A stretch of DNA of 64,000 bases. Origin: Apostichopus japonicus. Lineage: Eukaryota; Echinodermata; Holothuroidea; Aspidochirotida; Stichopodidae. Positions 11,501 to 21,676 of the stretch are shown piece by piece. Made by a program: the position numbers and the translations under genes. A model generated the notes under the pieces. That model saw only the letters and a list, made by a program, of their open reading frames with translations, made no database searches and had not been told where the DNA came from. The first letter of the stretch is position 1, and every line of letters starts with the position of its first letter. The stretch lies in NCBI RefSeq assembly GCF_037975245.1, contig NC_092570.1:19043418-19107417 (forward strand), written 5' to 3'.

Positions 11501-14500
11501 CACCTCCAGAACCCAAAACGACAACCTGTAGAGAGCAAATATATATTCAATGCAGACGGCATGCAGAGAAATAATTACACAAATGAACGAAAAGATCATG
11601 TTTTAAACTTAAGTGATATTCATGTTCATGCACTGGTTCCCCACTAGCCCTCCCCAGGGATATGTATTCCCCTTCTCCTTCATGATGCCCTGGTACAGAG
11701 ATCATAGAGACAACAGTTAACATATTAACCAGGGACATTCTACAATGTGTTCATCAATTCCCCTCACTTTGGACACGATGCACAGTCATACACTAGATGG
11801 TACTGTGTAACTGTATATAAAGGCGATAGTGTTTGAAACATTTCAGTCATACAATGACTGCCGTTTAATCCGCTTCTATTTAAGAACGTCTTGAAACCAA
11901 CCTTGTACTCGATGGTATTACGGTTCGCTCTTCTGAGGAGCTCTTCAAAGGCAAGTCTAACATTCTCTCCAGTCTTTGCTGATGTTTCCATGAAAGCTAT
12001 GTCTCTGGCGTTCGCCTCCTTCTCGCCATCGGCAGCTGGTACTTGACGTTCACTCTCAAGGTCTGACTTATTCCCGCAGAGTATCTGAGTATTAAAACAA
12101 GAGGTTTAACTGCGTGGGGAAGAGGCAGTTAAAAACTTTGATATGCACTATACAGTATGTGTCTTCATGCCACGAATTACAAATGTAGAGCACGACATCC
12201 ATTTTTTGCTTAAATGTTTCAATAGTTCCTCGATTCCATGATCCTGAAACCATGTGCCCCACAAACACACAACATCACTTATCAAACATGTCTATACACT
12301 CCACACACTAAGTTTGTTAAGTAAAGCATAAATAACAACATCTAAGGACGATCAGATGTAAGTTATTAATTCATAAGCGCTCAGGCAAAGATATAACTAT
12401 ATTTTCATAAAGGTATGCCACACTGAAACCTTTATGTGTCCAGTTTACATGGCTATTACTCAGAAAGACCTCATGTCCACTATCTCTGCTATAGCTCAAA
12501 CTTAAACATGCCTGGCATCCAATCAAATTGCTGTAGATTTTATCACTTGTAAACAAACACATAGAGGACTTTTTTAACGGAATGAAGACAAACACTTACG
12601 GCTGAAGATGCAAACATATCGTTAAACGATCTGACCAGATCGTGAATGTCTAGAGCTGCTTGAAAACTATTCTTGTCATCGATAGAGTAAACTATCATAA
12701 AGGCTTGACCCAACCGCATATACTGTCAAAGAAAAGTTAAAAATCTTTTATAGGCAGTCTGTCTCTGTTGACGAAAAATATACATTTCCAAGAGGAATTG
12801 GCATATTGGTTCCTGAATATGAACAAAACTTTTTGTCAGTGCCTACTGTTTTGTGGCCAAATCAGAATATCTTTAAATCGCAAGAGTTGCAGTGTTTTGG
12901 GCACGTACGATCCACAGGCTAACCTGTCTCCTCACAGTCACTAATTCTTGCTCTACAGTGTCTACCGTTAACCGATATTAATTAACCTTCTGGGTGGCTG
13001 AAGGGAGTAGGGCGATCGACCAGGTGGTGCCCAATGACCGACTGGTCGCTGAGGGGATCCAGTGCTAAAGAGGTTTACTACCGGTTCACTCTTGGCAAGG
13101 TAGAGCGAGAGTGCCCAATTGTTAATAGAATGTGTAGAGTTGCTTTACATTGCACTGTGCATTATCCTACCTGCTCTCTCAAGGCAGAATACTCCTCTTG
13201 ACCTGCCGTGTCCAGAATGTCCAGCATACAAACATCTTCCTGTCCAGAGAAAGAAAAAACAAGAGAATCAAGATCATGTAATAGGCTATATGGCCAAACT
13301 GTAACTGGTGTTACCAACAAAACAACAATGACAGAAACTTAATGTGTATTGTACTGGCATAAAGAAAATTAACTATAATTACTGCATAATTGTAAAAGAT
13401 AGACCCATTTTATTATTTTCTTCCCATGAAGAGATGTCTCTCTATGGGAACACGATATTCCCTCTGAGCCTGCATACATCACCTGACCAAAATCCTGCCT
13501 TCCAGCAGCCATTGCTACACTGCCTGAACTAGAATGCTAGCCCAATATGATACTGTACATGAAGATTTGATACTAAACTACCAAGATGTATTGTCTCAAT
13601 GCTCCTTGCAGAGCATGCTTGCATGACTAGGTTACAAGTTGACATAACTACAACTCAATGTAATATTAAATCTATTAATTAATTTGTGTCAAAAACATCA
13701 TGTTTGTTCAGGACAGATGATGTAGAAAGGCATTCCCTGCAAGAGATGGACAATGCTTTCAAGATATTTGGCAATGCTAACAGCTAGCTCATGGTAAAAA
13801 TCTTTAGCATTATAAAGCAATCTTGAGCAATCTTAAGCAATCTTTAGCACAATTGTGCAATGCTAAAAGGATATAACACAATTCTTTAAATAAAGGTGGT
13901 TGCGAACAACTGAGGGTCGATGCTAACAACTCAGAAATCTGACTCTTAGTAGGAATGAAGAAAACATCTTCCTGTAAAATAAGATGGCTCTATGCACACC
14001 TGCTTTCCCACAGAGAGCTATAGGCTGGGAAAAATACAGTAGCGAAGCATACAGTATATATATATATGGCATAAGAACAGTAAGGCAGCACACTTCTGCT
14101 CATTATACAGCCTGCAAATCGCTCACGCTTGAGTGCTCACATCCAAGGACCTTCTGTGAAAGCATGGAGCTATTTATAGCTCCATGGTGAAAGTAATGAG
14201 CATTCAGTTCCCAACAGAGAAGCGCTGCTATTGTTTGTAAACAAAAGCTGTACTTGGTTTTTCCTGGTCTGTGGTTTTCACATAACAACATACACTTTTA
14301 CCAAAATAGCAGGAGAGATTCAAGAATAAGTTAAATTCATGATACACTGTTTTTGTATGGAAATGTGTCAAAGTACTTTCTGACTTCGTCTCTTGTTCAA
14401 ATTTGAATCTTATTCACTAACACTGATCCAACTTTTTTCCCCTTAGTTTCCAATGACACATTTTTAACTTCTAGATCTTCAAAATGCACCTGTGATTATC

Positions 14501-14633
14501 AGGAAATTACACTTACATCTTCTCCATACTTTTTCAGTTCCCAGCTTGCTTTCTTCAGTCCTTCTTCCAATATTATCATTTCACGATCGTCGTCTTCTCC
14601 ATGCAGATAGACAAACTTACTTCCGAATTCCAT
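3880..14633 (-). CDS. cpras1: Circularly permuted Ras / Sec23-24 zinc finger / vWA protein, left copy, 3' end missing
   Basis: Eleven coding exons (listed separately) join in one open frame of 1490 nt, about 496 residues, starting at ATG 14633-14631. The Ras domain is circularly permuted: DTAGQ (G3), NKSD (G4), ETSAK (G5), then GSGGVGKS (G1) and DPTIEDS (G2). A Sec23/24-type zinc finger (CCKC, then CDFC) and the first half of a vWA domain (DVSSS) follow. All GTP-binding motifs and the Ras Q61 equivalent are intact. Exon-by-exon it is closely similar to the right copy, and every intron phase is the same. Exons 12-18 do not follow: homology stops 95 bp into intron 11 and other sequence begins. 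The 3' half may be lost, or may lie left of base 1 beyond the LINE inverted repeat. Without it the vWA and C-terminal domains would be incomplete, so this copy may be a pseudogene or encode a short form. Confidence 0.85.
5309..5384 (-). CDS. cpras1: Left cpras1-like copy, coding exon 10
   Basis: It encodes [20 protein letters not shown] then KQAVQ, with splice borders TTCAG and GTATGG. It is part of the vWA domain. Confidence 0.9.
6170..6335 (-). CDS. cpras1: Left cpras1-like copy, coding exon 9 (start of vWA, MIDAS)
   Basis: It encodes [20 protein letters not shown] through [20 protein letters not shown]. The metal-binding DxSxS motif is intact. Residues just after the motif (ETEAD) differ from the right copy (GATTA). 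Confidence 0.92.
6530..7250. repeat. Tandem repeat of about 125 bp in intron 8, left arm
   Basis: About six degenerate units contain variants of TGACCTCCACCA, ATAGGCTTCTT and TACTCAATGTGG, followed by a 'monitored base' stretch with ATGAGATCTG. The matching array in the right arm is 42290-43270. One unit has a perfect TGACCTTTGACCT at 6984-6996. Confidence 0.75.
7414..7459 (-). CDS. cpras1: Left cpras1-like copy, coding exon 8 (second zinc half-site)
   Basis: It encodes [16 protein letters not shown], the same residues as the right copy, with a CAG acceptor and GTAAGT donor. It completes the zinc finger. Confidence 0.9.
8391..8530. repeat. TA microsatellite in intron 7, left arm
   Basis: This is a run of TA dinucleotides of about 140 bp with a few interruptions. 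The same position in the right arm (40758-40771) has only about seven TA units, so it expanded or contracted after the duplication. Confidence 0.95.
8944..9226 (-). CDS. cpras1: Left cpras1-like copy, coding exon 7 (first zinc half-site)
   Basis: It encodes about 94 residues from [18 protein letters not shown] through [10 protein letters not shown] to KQTWT. It carries the first CxxC pair of the Sec23/24-type finger and ends two bases into the next cysteine codon. Confidence 0.9.
9540..9790. repeat. Minisatellite with direct and inverted units, intron 6, left arm
   Basis: Units carry CATCTGGTGTC and GGACAGTGTG, some inverted with respect to each other. The right-arm array (39412-39760) has one extra unit of about 100 bp. 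Confidence 0.7.
10067..10156 (-). CDS. cpras1: Left cpras1-like copy, coding exon 6 (variable)
   Basis: It encodes about 30 residues including [20 protein letters not shown]. Flanking introns align with the right copy, but the exon body does not except its last 20 or so bases. Both ends are phase 1, so the frame is kept. Four cysteines are present here that the right copy lacks. Confidence 0.65.
10662..10800 (+). mobile_element. tRNA-derived SINE in intron 5, left arm
   Basis: GTGCTGTGGTCCAGTGGATA resembles a tRNA box A and TCTAGGTTTAAGCC a degraded box B about 55 bp later. The same insertion is in the right arm (38300-38465, reverse strand), so it predates the duplication. A better preserved relative is at 46275-46420. 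Confidence 0.65.
11387..11525 (-). CDS. cpras1: Left cpras1-like copy, coding exon 5 (P-loop and switch I)
   Basis: It encodes [20 protein letters not shown] and then [11 protein letters not shown], the Ras P-loop and effector loop, here at the C-terminal end of the G domain. The donor (GAGAG then GTATTA, phase 1) differs from the right copy, where the sequence after ACTGTGAAG has changed. Confidence 0.88.
11902..12084 (-). CDS. cpras1: Left cpras1-like copy, coding exon 4 (G4 and G5 motifs)
   Basis: It encodes 61 residues with [16 protein letters not shown] (G4) and [12 protein letters not shown] (G5). The donor is GTTGGT, also used in the right copy. Confidence 0.92.
12600..12722 (-). CDS. 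cpras1: Left cpras1-like copy, coding exon 3
   Basis: It encodes 41 residues starting [20 protein letters not shown]. The first half matches the right copy closely. The second half ([15 protein letters not shown]) differs strongly although the length is the same. Confidence 0.9.
13171..13239 (-). CDS. cpras1: Left cpras1-like copy, coding exon 2 (G3 motif)
   Basis: It encodes 23 residues including [17 protein letters not shown], the Ras G3/switch II segment placed at the front of the domain. The borders are a CAG acceptor and a GTAGGA donor. Confidence 0.92.
14517..14633 (-). CDS. cpras1: Left cpras1-like copy, coding exon 1
   Basis: It encodes 39 residues starting [16 protein letters not shown] and ends at a GTAAGT donor in phase 0. 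One codon is absent relative to the right copy. An acceptor (CTGCAG) lies about 55 bp upstream of the ATG, so the 5'UTR is probably spliced. Confidence 0.88.
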
Positions 14634-16131
14634 CTTGACTGAATGTAGCCTCTGAGGTTACAAATTACGCGTAACAGTTGACTTTTCCTGCAGAAAAATT
14701 GTATTCAGCAATTTGATTGAACAACAAAGTATGCATGTTGACTGGTTAATCTCTCATTAAAACGAGCCATGAACACCCTAAGCATCCTGCATATTGGGGG
14801 GGGGGGTACTCACTCAAAGAGTGACCATTGTAGAATGCTGAAAAGCATGCAACTTCTATGATATGTAAATTAAGTGACTCTTCCAAGTGCTATCCTAACA
14901 TTGATGAATAGTAGGTCTTAATTACAGTTTATTTCTTTAATCTTCATCATTTATTTATTCCCTTTTCTGAGGTGAATGGTTGGTTAAACTTGCAACCTTT
15001 GACAATTGTTACAAAGATCTGTTCTCTAATAACAATGAATGGACTGGTGCATGTTATGTATTGATATGGTAATCGTAGTGTTCACTTGCACCCTTGTTTA
15101 CGTATGGAATCGTGTTGGGTGATAATTTATATGTGTACACCTTGTATTGACCTGAAAGTGACCTCTTGAGTCTATTAAGCAATAAAGCTAAAAGCGATCA
15201 AAATCATTGTGTTGTAATCATTTTCAATCGGTCAAATTGAACCCGAGACATCACAGTGCATACCATGAAATAAGTTATTCAGTATAGCTGTTATCAAAGA
15301 AATGCACAATGGGCAGCTTGCTATACAGGAGCAAGGAGATCTACAGACCTATAGCACTGAGTTTTGCACAGAGAAATAATTTTGTAAGAGACGCAATTCG
15401 GAGACTTCAGAACTGTAATGCAAAATTTGAACACTAACTTATTCCCTGCATACTAGGATCCATTCAGTTTATGAGCAATGGGTAAAACGATTCCTTTAGT
15501 GACTAGATAAAGATAACACTTAGCCTACTGTAAGCCATATATCACCATAAGAATACAGTATGTGGCCAAGCTTAAGTTCAACTTGAAGGAAAACATAATG
15601 GAGAGTAAACAAATTACTGCAATGGGATACGATGAATAAATTACGGTAACCAAGCCTATATGTAGGCCTAGTGCATAGGTTACTTTACACAACCATACAC
15701 ATACAGCTAGCTCAGCCTAACTTATTTTCTACAAGGCTAAATTGTTGGAAAGCGAAGGCGCAGTATTTACCTTATTTCAATTGTGCCTTGTGTTGTGTAG
15801 TAACAGGTTTTAACAACAGCCACGGTTCTCCCGCATATAACGTTGTAGTTATGAGAGAATCTGACGAAGTACTTCTCTTCCTCGTCGCTGAATGAATGCA
15901 GTGCGTGTGAACTGATCTAGTTGGGCGTAGTGTGTTTTTGTACTATGTTTGTTTATACCTGAGAAACTAGGCCTACGTAATGTTTAAATTTAGCCCTGCA
16001 CCGAAGTAGATACTCTACTGACGCGCAGATTGACCGTGGAAAGCTTTACTGTAAGTAAGGGTAAGGGTTCATACGTTTTGTATTTCTTTCTTACTAACTA
16101 ATCAAAGGTATGATTGTGTATCCACTATTGA
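14634..16131. other. Upstream region of the left cpras1-like copy
   Basis: No coding sequence was found. It aligns with 33097-35414 of the right arm apart from an insertion there. A probable 3' splice site (TTTTTCTGCAG) precedes the exon carrying the ATG, so the first, non-coding exon and the promoter lie further up. I could not place a TSS. Confidence 0.5.
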
Positions 16132-16989
16132 CGTAGGCGTACGAGGCGGGGGGGGGGGGGGCAGGGGGTCAGACTGCCCCCCCAAATTTCCAGAGAACAA
16201 GAAGTTCGGGCAAAAGTCTTGAGAAATTCGGCCAGCCTAAGAGGAGAACAAATTATATGTATATAAATATGCAGTAGCTTGCCCGAATCTTTTTCAAATT
16301 TTTGCCCGACAATTCCGTGGAGAGCGTTTGGTGTTATTTGTTTTGTGACATTAATATTAATATAGCCTAATGATTTTATTTATTTAGCATCATGATGCCC
16401 GAATATTTCTGTGTAACACCATTGTAGGCGCAGCTCATCTGGGCTATCACGCTTTTTTCACTATCGGCCAAAATTAACTGTAGGCCTATACCTGGACATC
16501 TCCGACATGAGTGTATACAAGCAACTTTTTTTCATGGATGGTGGGGGGGGGGGGGGAGGGAGTGCCTACAAGCCTAGAAGTATAGGTTTGTCATATTCTT
16601 TGTTATTTTTTTATACTTTTTTTGTGAGACAAATTGCAGTGTGCTCCCGACACAGCAATATTATCCCGCCTACGTGTCGTTGAACAATGTATGTTTTTTT
16701 CTGGAAGTATAGCTGAGTACTTTGTTAGAATAATAAATACCAGGGACGTATCCAGGATTTTCCAACCCGGGGGCGCGAATTACTATCTAAGCGGAGCGCC
16801 ACCATCGGTTGGCGCGCAGCGTACAAGAAAATTTCTGGTTTTGATACCCCCAGATCACCGGAAATGACACTTCTCGGGCTTGAAAATGACCAACCAGATG
16901 TACACTTTTGCCTGAGAACCAAGTATGTCCCAATAGTTTTTTCCCCATCCATAACCTTTTTTAAGATTGTCACCAGTCACACATCATTT

Positions 16990-17804
16990 TCGACCTCATC
17001 GCATCTCCTGTGGATCATTGCTTTTTGTAGGTGATTCTAGGTCGCGGCACACAACACCCGACAGCCCCACTTTTGAAGGTTTTAAGCCCATTTTTTGTTC
17101 AGAATTTCAAAATTCACATTTCTCGTGATTAAACTCACTTCAAAACATACCCATAATGTTGCCAAAAATTTCATCTATGGACAACCAATATAGAAAAACC
17201 TCCTTGAACCCCTAACAGACTGGTCAAAATTGCACGAGTAGAGGGAAGTATGATGAAGAATGTTGGTCGAAAACTCAGACACAGTTAATTTATTGGTGAA
17301 CAAATATTGAAACCTCCTATAACGGCTACTATAAAACTTCGTTGAAGGAAATGAAAATAATTCCAGATACTTCCGAAACTGAACACTACACACATAGGTC
17401 AAGGAGGCGGGGGGGGGGGGCTAACGAAATATTTCTTTCTGAAAATTCGGGCAATATGCTGAGAATTTTTCGGGCACCTATACTGAAAGAAAAATACATT
17501 GCAATGATGTAGCTAAAGGAAATGAATAGTTTAAAAATTATCTCCTTGGTAATTAAAATATAGTTCTAAGCTTGGCCGACTAATTCGCCATTACTAATGT
17601 AAAAGAGAGTTTTGACATAATTGGACCTCCATGAGTTTTCTCCATCTACATAGGACAATTCGTTGTTTATATGAGCATCCCGCGGTATACTGCGCAACTT
17701 TCAGTGACCGTACGGTACATGGTGGCATGCGATGTAATAACCGATGCTTGCTTATATGATATTGACATTAAAATGTTGAACGCGCGCGGAGCGCGCGAAA
17801 ATGC
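16990..17804. other. Non-coding repeat sequence inside the nested element
   Basis: I see no gene. The stretch has a poly-G run (17409-17421) and TTCGGGCA/TTGCCCGAA motifs typical of the surrounding TIR elements. Confidence 0.5.
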
Positions 17805-17831
17805 TGGTTATATTTTTCGGGCAAGTCGTTA

Positions 17832-20689
17832 GTAGTAGTAGTAAGTTGAGTCTCGTCTATCCGACATGCTCAGTGATTAACCTCCGCCACGTATCACGAT
17901 CTTGCGCAAGGTTTATTGCTTCTTCGAAATTGTTAATATTAATGTCCTTGAATTGCGATTTTATTTTTCCAAGCAATGTAGTCACGGGCCTTCCAACTGG
18001 TTTAGCAGTATGTCTCAGTGCTTCTCTTAAAGCAACCTTTGCTGGAGCGTCCTCTTGGAGTCTTGCTACATGACCGAAAAATCTCAATCTTCTATGTGCG
18101 ACTATCGATGACCAAGGTGTTTGGTTGGTTTCGTTGTAGAGCTCATCATTTGATAACCAATTATTATTGGTCCATCTAATGTTGAGAATATTTCGAAGTA
18201 GTCTCCTTTGAAAAGTGTCAATTTTGCGATCAAGATCCTTCGTTGTGCCCCACAGTTCGCAATTGTACAAAAAAATACTCTTTAATAAAGTCTCAAAGAT
18301 CCTAAGCTTAATTTTCCGGCTTATGTTTTTGCTTTTAAAAATGCTTGACAGTGTGTTGAAAGCACCGTTGGTTATACCAATTCTTCTGTTAATGTCTTCT
18401 TCGGTCCCCAGCAAGCTTCCAACATATTTACATTTCTTCCAACTGTCATTTCCTTTTCTTGTGATTGTAAATTTCTCAGTTTTTGTGCAATTGATTTTCA
18501 GATTTCTTACTGCCAGTTTGTCAGAGACTCGTTTTTCGATGTCTTGCAGTATATGCTGACCAGTTGATGCCCAAGAGATATCATCAGCGTATTGTTGGTC
18601 TACTGTGAAAAAAGAATTAGTGGTGGTAGTGCTGTAATCATGATCAACTAACTGCGATGGCAGGATAACTGCATCGATATCATTATCATCTGATTTCATA
18701 GAGTTGGCTAGATAAGTTATAAAAAATAGTGCACTTGCACTATCTCCTTGTGGTGAACCAATGTTAGTGTTAAAAGGAAGTCCTAGTTTGCCCTCTAATT
18801 TGACGGTGTAGGAGACGTTATCGATTAGTAGTGATATCAGGTGAAGTTCGTCGTTGTCAAGAACCTGTTCTAGGTCAGTTAGCAAGGATCCTCTTTGAAT
18901 TGTGTCGAACGCCTTGCTCATATCTAGCATCAATAGATTTATAGTGTAACCTATGGATGTTATAGCTTTTTCTGCTAGCACTTTAAAAGCGAAGACAAGT
19001 TCAGCTGTGCAACGTCCTGAAGTGTAGGCAGTTTGGGTAATGGGGAGGATATGCTCATCAATTGACGGACGAATCCTCCTGGCCACACAAACCGCAAGAA
19101 TTTTCCTCAGTGTTGATAATAAAATTACTGGTCTTAAGTTTTCTGGTGGACCTTTAGTCTTTCCCGGTTTTTGGATAGGAGTTAGGATTCCTTGTTTAAT
19201 TTCAATTGGGAAATCTCCTGATTCGGCTATACTATTTAAGATATTTGCTATGTGTTTGTGTGTGCATGGGGCATATTTGAGATGTTCGGCTGTGACCTTG
19301 TCACAACCTGGGGTTTTATTATTTTTTAAGGATGAGACTGCTTGTTTAATTTCATCTTCATCAAAGGGCGTGTTGAGTTTCTCTGGAAACACGTTTGGTT
19401 TGGGATCTGGAATATTGCAGTTAAAAGTCTTTTCGAAATGTTTGCTGATTTCTTTAATTTTTGCGTCGGTATCTCCTATATGTTTATCGCCAATTTTAAT
19501 TGTAATAGGGTCTCTCTTACTCTTTTGTTGTACTATTCTTATTGCTTTAAAGAAACGATGGGAGTCATCCTTACAATTTTCAATTTCGGAAATTTCGTCA
19601 ATTAATTTTTGTTCATGGGTAGTTTTGACTAGAAAATGTTGTTGTTTAATTATTTTGTTCCTTTTAGTTTTTAAATTTCTCTTTTGATCAATATCTTTAC
19701 AGTTGTCAATCTGTAGTCTTAGGTCTTTTTGTTTCTTGGATAAGCTTGCTATTTTAGTATTATTAAAACGTACTTTTTTTGTTGGTGGATTTAAGTTTCG
19801 GGCATTGTTTAAACAAACTGTTGACAGTTCCTTCCAATACGTAGCTGGTGATTGGGAAAAATTGGTTTCGTTTAATGTGTTAAATACGTTTTCATTATAG
19901 TCAATTTTGTTTGATTTAATATGACAGGAATTACTACTTTCAACAGTCTTATTGACTGGATAAATTTGTCTTCTTGTTGAGCTATTCAGGGTGAAACTAC
20001 TTATAATGATTTTGTGATCAGTGTTAATATGAAGGCCATTATAAGCTCGAGCATCAATATTAATAATTTTGAAGTTTAATGGGGCTATGATATAGTCAAT
20101 TTGGCTCCTGATTGGGTTTCTGTGATTATTGGGTATAAAATTACTTGTATAAGTGTTGATATGCTCAAGTTTGTGTTTGTAGAAAGTATTACATAAGTAT
20201 AGATCGTTACGTACAATTAGGTCTGTTAAGAAATCACCATTAGTATTAGTATTTCCAGTGGTGTATTTTCCAATATGTTTAGGAAAGAAAGGATTTGATG
20301 AGCCAACTTTTGCATTGAAATCACCACATATAATCACTTCTTTTTTATTGACAGTATTTAGTAGATCTTCAAGATTTTGGTAAAATTGTTCGGTTTCTAC
20401 AGGATTCTTATAAGTTATTGCTGATGTAGGGGCATAAGCATTAATAATATGTAGTGGGTGGACTTTATTATTATAAGTTCTATAAATTGTCAACAGAGCA
20501 AGGCGATCAGATATGGTTTTAAAAACACAATCAATTCCTCTCTTAACAAAGAAACCTACACCGTGATATGAATTGCTACAAGCTGCTTTAAAAAATGTAT
20601 ATGAATTGGATTGATCTGACCTTGGTAGTTTGACCTCTTCTGGACCTCTAATCTTTGTTTCTTGCACAGCGGTGATGTCAAGATTGTAT
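17832..20689 (-). mobile_element. RTE-like LINE insertion with 27-bp target-site duplication
   Basis: A 27-bp sequence is repeated at 17805-17831 and 20690-20716 (core TTTTTCGGGCAAGTCGTTA). Read on the minus strand, the element ends in a short TAC repeat right before the 3' duplication, as expected for target-primed reverse transcription. The body starts inside the endonuclease domain (first residues after the junction YNLDITAVQETK), so it is 5'-truncated by a small amount. The 3'UTR is only about 25 bp. Confidence 0.85.
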
Positions 20690-20763
20690 TGGTTATATTT
20701 TTCGGGCAAGTCGTTACAGCTCCCCAATTCAAATCGGGCTCCTTCGCCTTTGACTACACACAT
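17857..20763 (-). CDS. Retrotransposon endonuclease/reverse transcriptase ORF, 968 residues, RTE-like
   Basis: This single open frame has an APE-type endonuclease (about residues 30-260; ITAVQETK, INAYAPT, ICGDFNAKVG, TDHKI) and a reverse transcriptase (about 450-760; NNKTPGCDKV, LDMSKAFDTI, GSPQGDSASALFF, QQYADDISWAS). A C-terminal region follows (LRFFGHVARL, then GRPVTTLLGKI) of the kind seen in RTE and related clades. It would nick target DNA and copy its own RNA. No internal stop or frameshift is present in 2.9 kb, so the insertion is young. The first 22 or so residues (MCVVKGEGAR to LPEK) come from the host repeat upstream of the junction at 20690, not from the LINE. The normal start of the protein is therefore missing and natural translation is doubtful. 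Confidence 0.9.
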   Translation of the reverse strand: MCVVKGEGARFELGSCNDLPEKYNQYNLDITAVQETKIRGPEEVKLPRSDQSNSYTFFKAACSNSYHGVGFFVKRGIDCVFKTISDRLALLTIYRTYNNKVHPLHIINAYAPTSAITYKNPVETEQFYQNLEDLLNTVNKKEVIICGDFNAKVGSSNPFFPKHIGKYTTGNTNTNGDFLTDLIVRNDLYLCNTFYKHKLEHINTYTSNFIPNNHRNPIRSQIDYIIAPLNFKIINIDARAYNGLHINTDHKIIISSFTLNSSTRRQIYPVNKTVESSNSCHIKSNKIDYNENVFNTLNETNFSQSPATYWKELSTVCLNNARNLNPPTKKVRFNNTKIASLSKKQKDLRLQIDNCKDIDQKRNLKTKRNKIIKQQHFLVKTTHEQKLIDEISEIENCKDDSHRFFKAIRIVQQKSKRDPITIKIGDKHIGDTDAKIKEISKHFEKTFNCNIPDPKPNVFPEKLNTPFDEDEIKQAVSSLKNNKTPGCDKVTAEHLKYAPCTHKHIANILNSIAESGDFPIEIKQGILTPIQKPGKTKGPPENLRPVILLSTLRKILAVCVARRIRPSIDEHILPITQTAYTSGRCTAELVFAFKVLAEKAITSIGYTINLLMLDMSKAFDTIQRGSLLTDLEQVLDNDELHLISLLIDNVSYTVKLEGKLGLPFNTNIGSPQGDSASALFFITYLANSMKSDDNDIDAVILPSQLVDHDYSTTTTNSFFTVDQQYADDISWASTGQHILQDIEKRVSDKLAVRNLKINCTKTEKFTITRKGNDSWKKCKYVGSLLGTEEDINRRIGITNGAFNTLSSIFKSKNISRKIKLRIFETLLKSIFLYNCELWGTTKDLDRKIDTFQRRLLRNILNIRWTNNNWLSNDELYNETNQTPWSSIVAHRRLRFFGHVARLQEDAPAKVALREALRHTAKPVGRPVTTLLGKIKSQFKDININNFEEAINLAQDRDTWRRLITEHVG

Positions 20764-21480
20764 AGGCAGTTTTGATGCTGCTCTGCCTGGAACGCCATTT
20801 TCATGCTCACTGATATGATGTGATATCTGCTGTTTGCTTTACAAATTCGAACAGGCGCGTAGCGAATAATTTGCCAAGGGAGGGGCGAAGCCTTAAGGCA
20901 AACTATCTAAGCGTAGCGCCACCACGAGTTGGCGCGAAGCGTACAAGAAAATTTTGGCCGAAAATGCCTCCCAGATCGCTGGAAATGACACTTTCCATGC
21001 CTTGTAAGTTGCATCTAAGCGTTTTGTATTTTGAATTTACTAGCGATATCATAATAAAAATATGCTCGGGGGGGGGGGGGGGGGCGGCGGTCGCCCCATT
21101 CCCGAAATGCGTCAAGTTCCCCGACGACTCGGTCGAGTTCGAGACCAGCCACAGTTAGTTTCAAAGCACAATTGTTTAAGGCGTCCATACACATACACGC
21201 GTTATGATAGACCATATATAGTATTTATATATAGATACATTAGTGAGAGAGGAAAAATGGAAACGTAAAAAATGGAGTTGTCGATGTAAGGGGTAGGGTG
21301 AGGCGCACGCCCTTTCCGAAATCCTCGATCCGTCACTGGCTACCCGGCCATGTGTATATAATAGGGTTCAGCGCTGTAATGATGTCACTGTTCCTCTTTT
21401 TCTTCCCGGTGTCTTGGCGTTTATCTTCTACTCCCTCCTTTTCTCCTTTTTCTCTCTTTCTTTTTTCTTTTCCCTTCCTT
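20717..21480. repeat. Repeat fragments inside the nested element
   Basis: There is no gene. The stretch contains another copy of the shared TIR-element module (20902-20943), a poly-G run (about 21068-21085) and a probable element start near 20850 (CAGGCGCGTAGCGAA). Confidence 0.55.
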
Positions 21481-21676
21481 CCTTCCTTCCTTCCTCTCCT
21501 CCCCCTCCCCCTCCCCCTCCTCCTCCTTCTCCTCCTCCTCCTCCTCCTCCTCCTCCTCCTCCTCCTCCTCCTCCTCCTCCTCCTCCTCCTCCTCCTCCTC
21601 CTCCTCCTCCTCCTCCTCCTCCTCCTCCTCCTCCTCCTCCTCCTCCTCCTCCTCCTCCTCCTCCTCCTCCTCCTCT
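21480..21676. repeat. CTC/GAG trinucleotide microsatellite
   Basis: About 195 bp of almost pure CTC follows a CCTT run. One strand is all pyrimidine and the other all purine. The long poly-Leu, poly-Pro and poly-Gly frames here are not genes. Confidence 0.97.

Noticed and set aside
17801-18073. Plus-strand frames across the RTE-like LINE
   Set aside because: They are shadows of the minus-strand 968-codon ORF, which has clear endonuclease and RT motifs.
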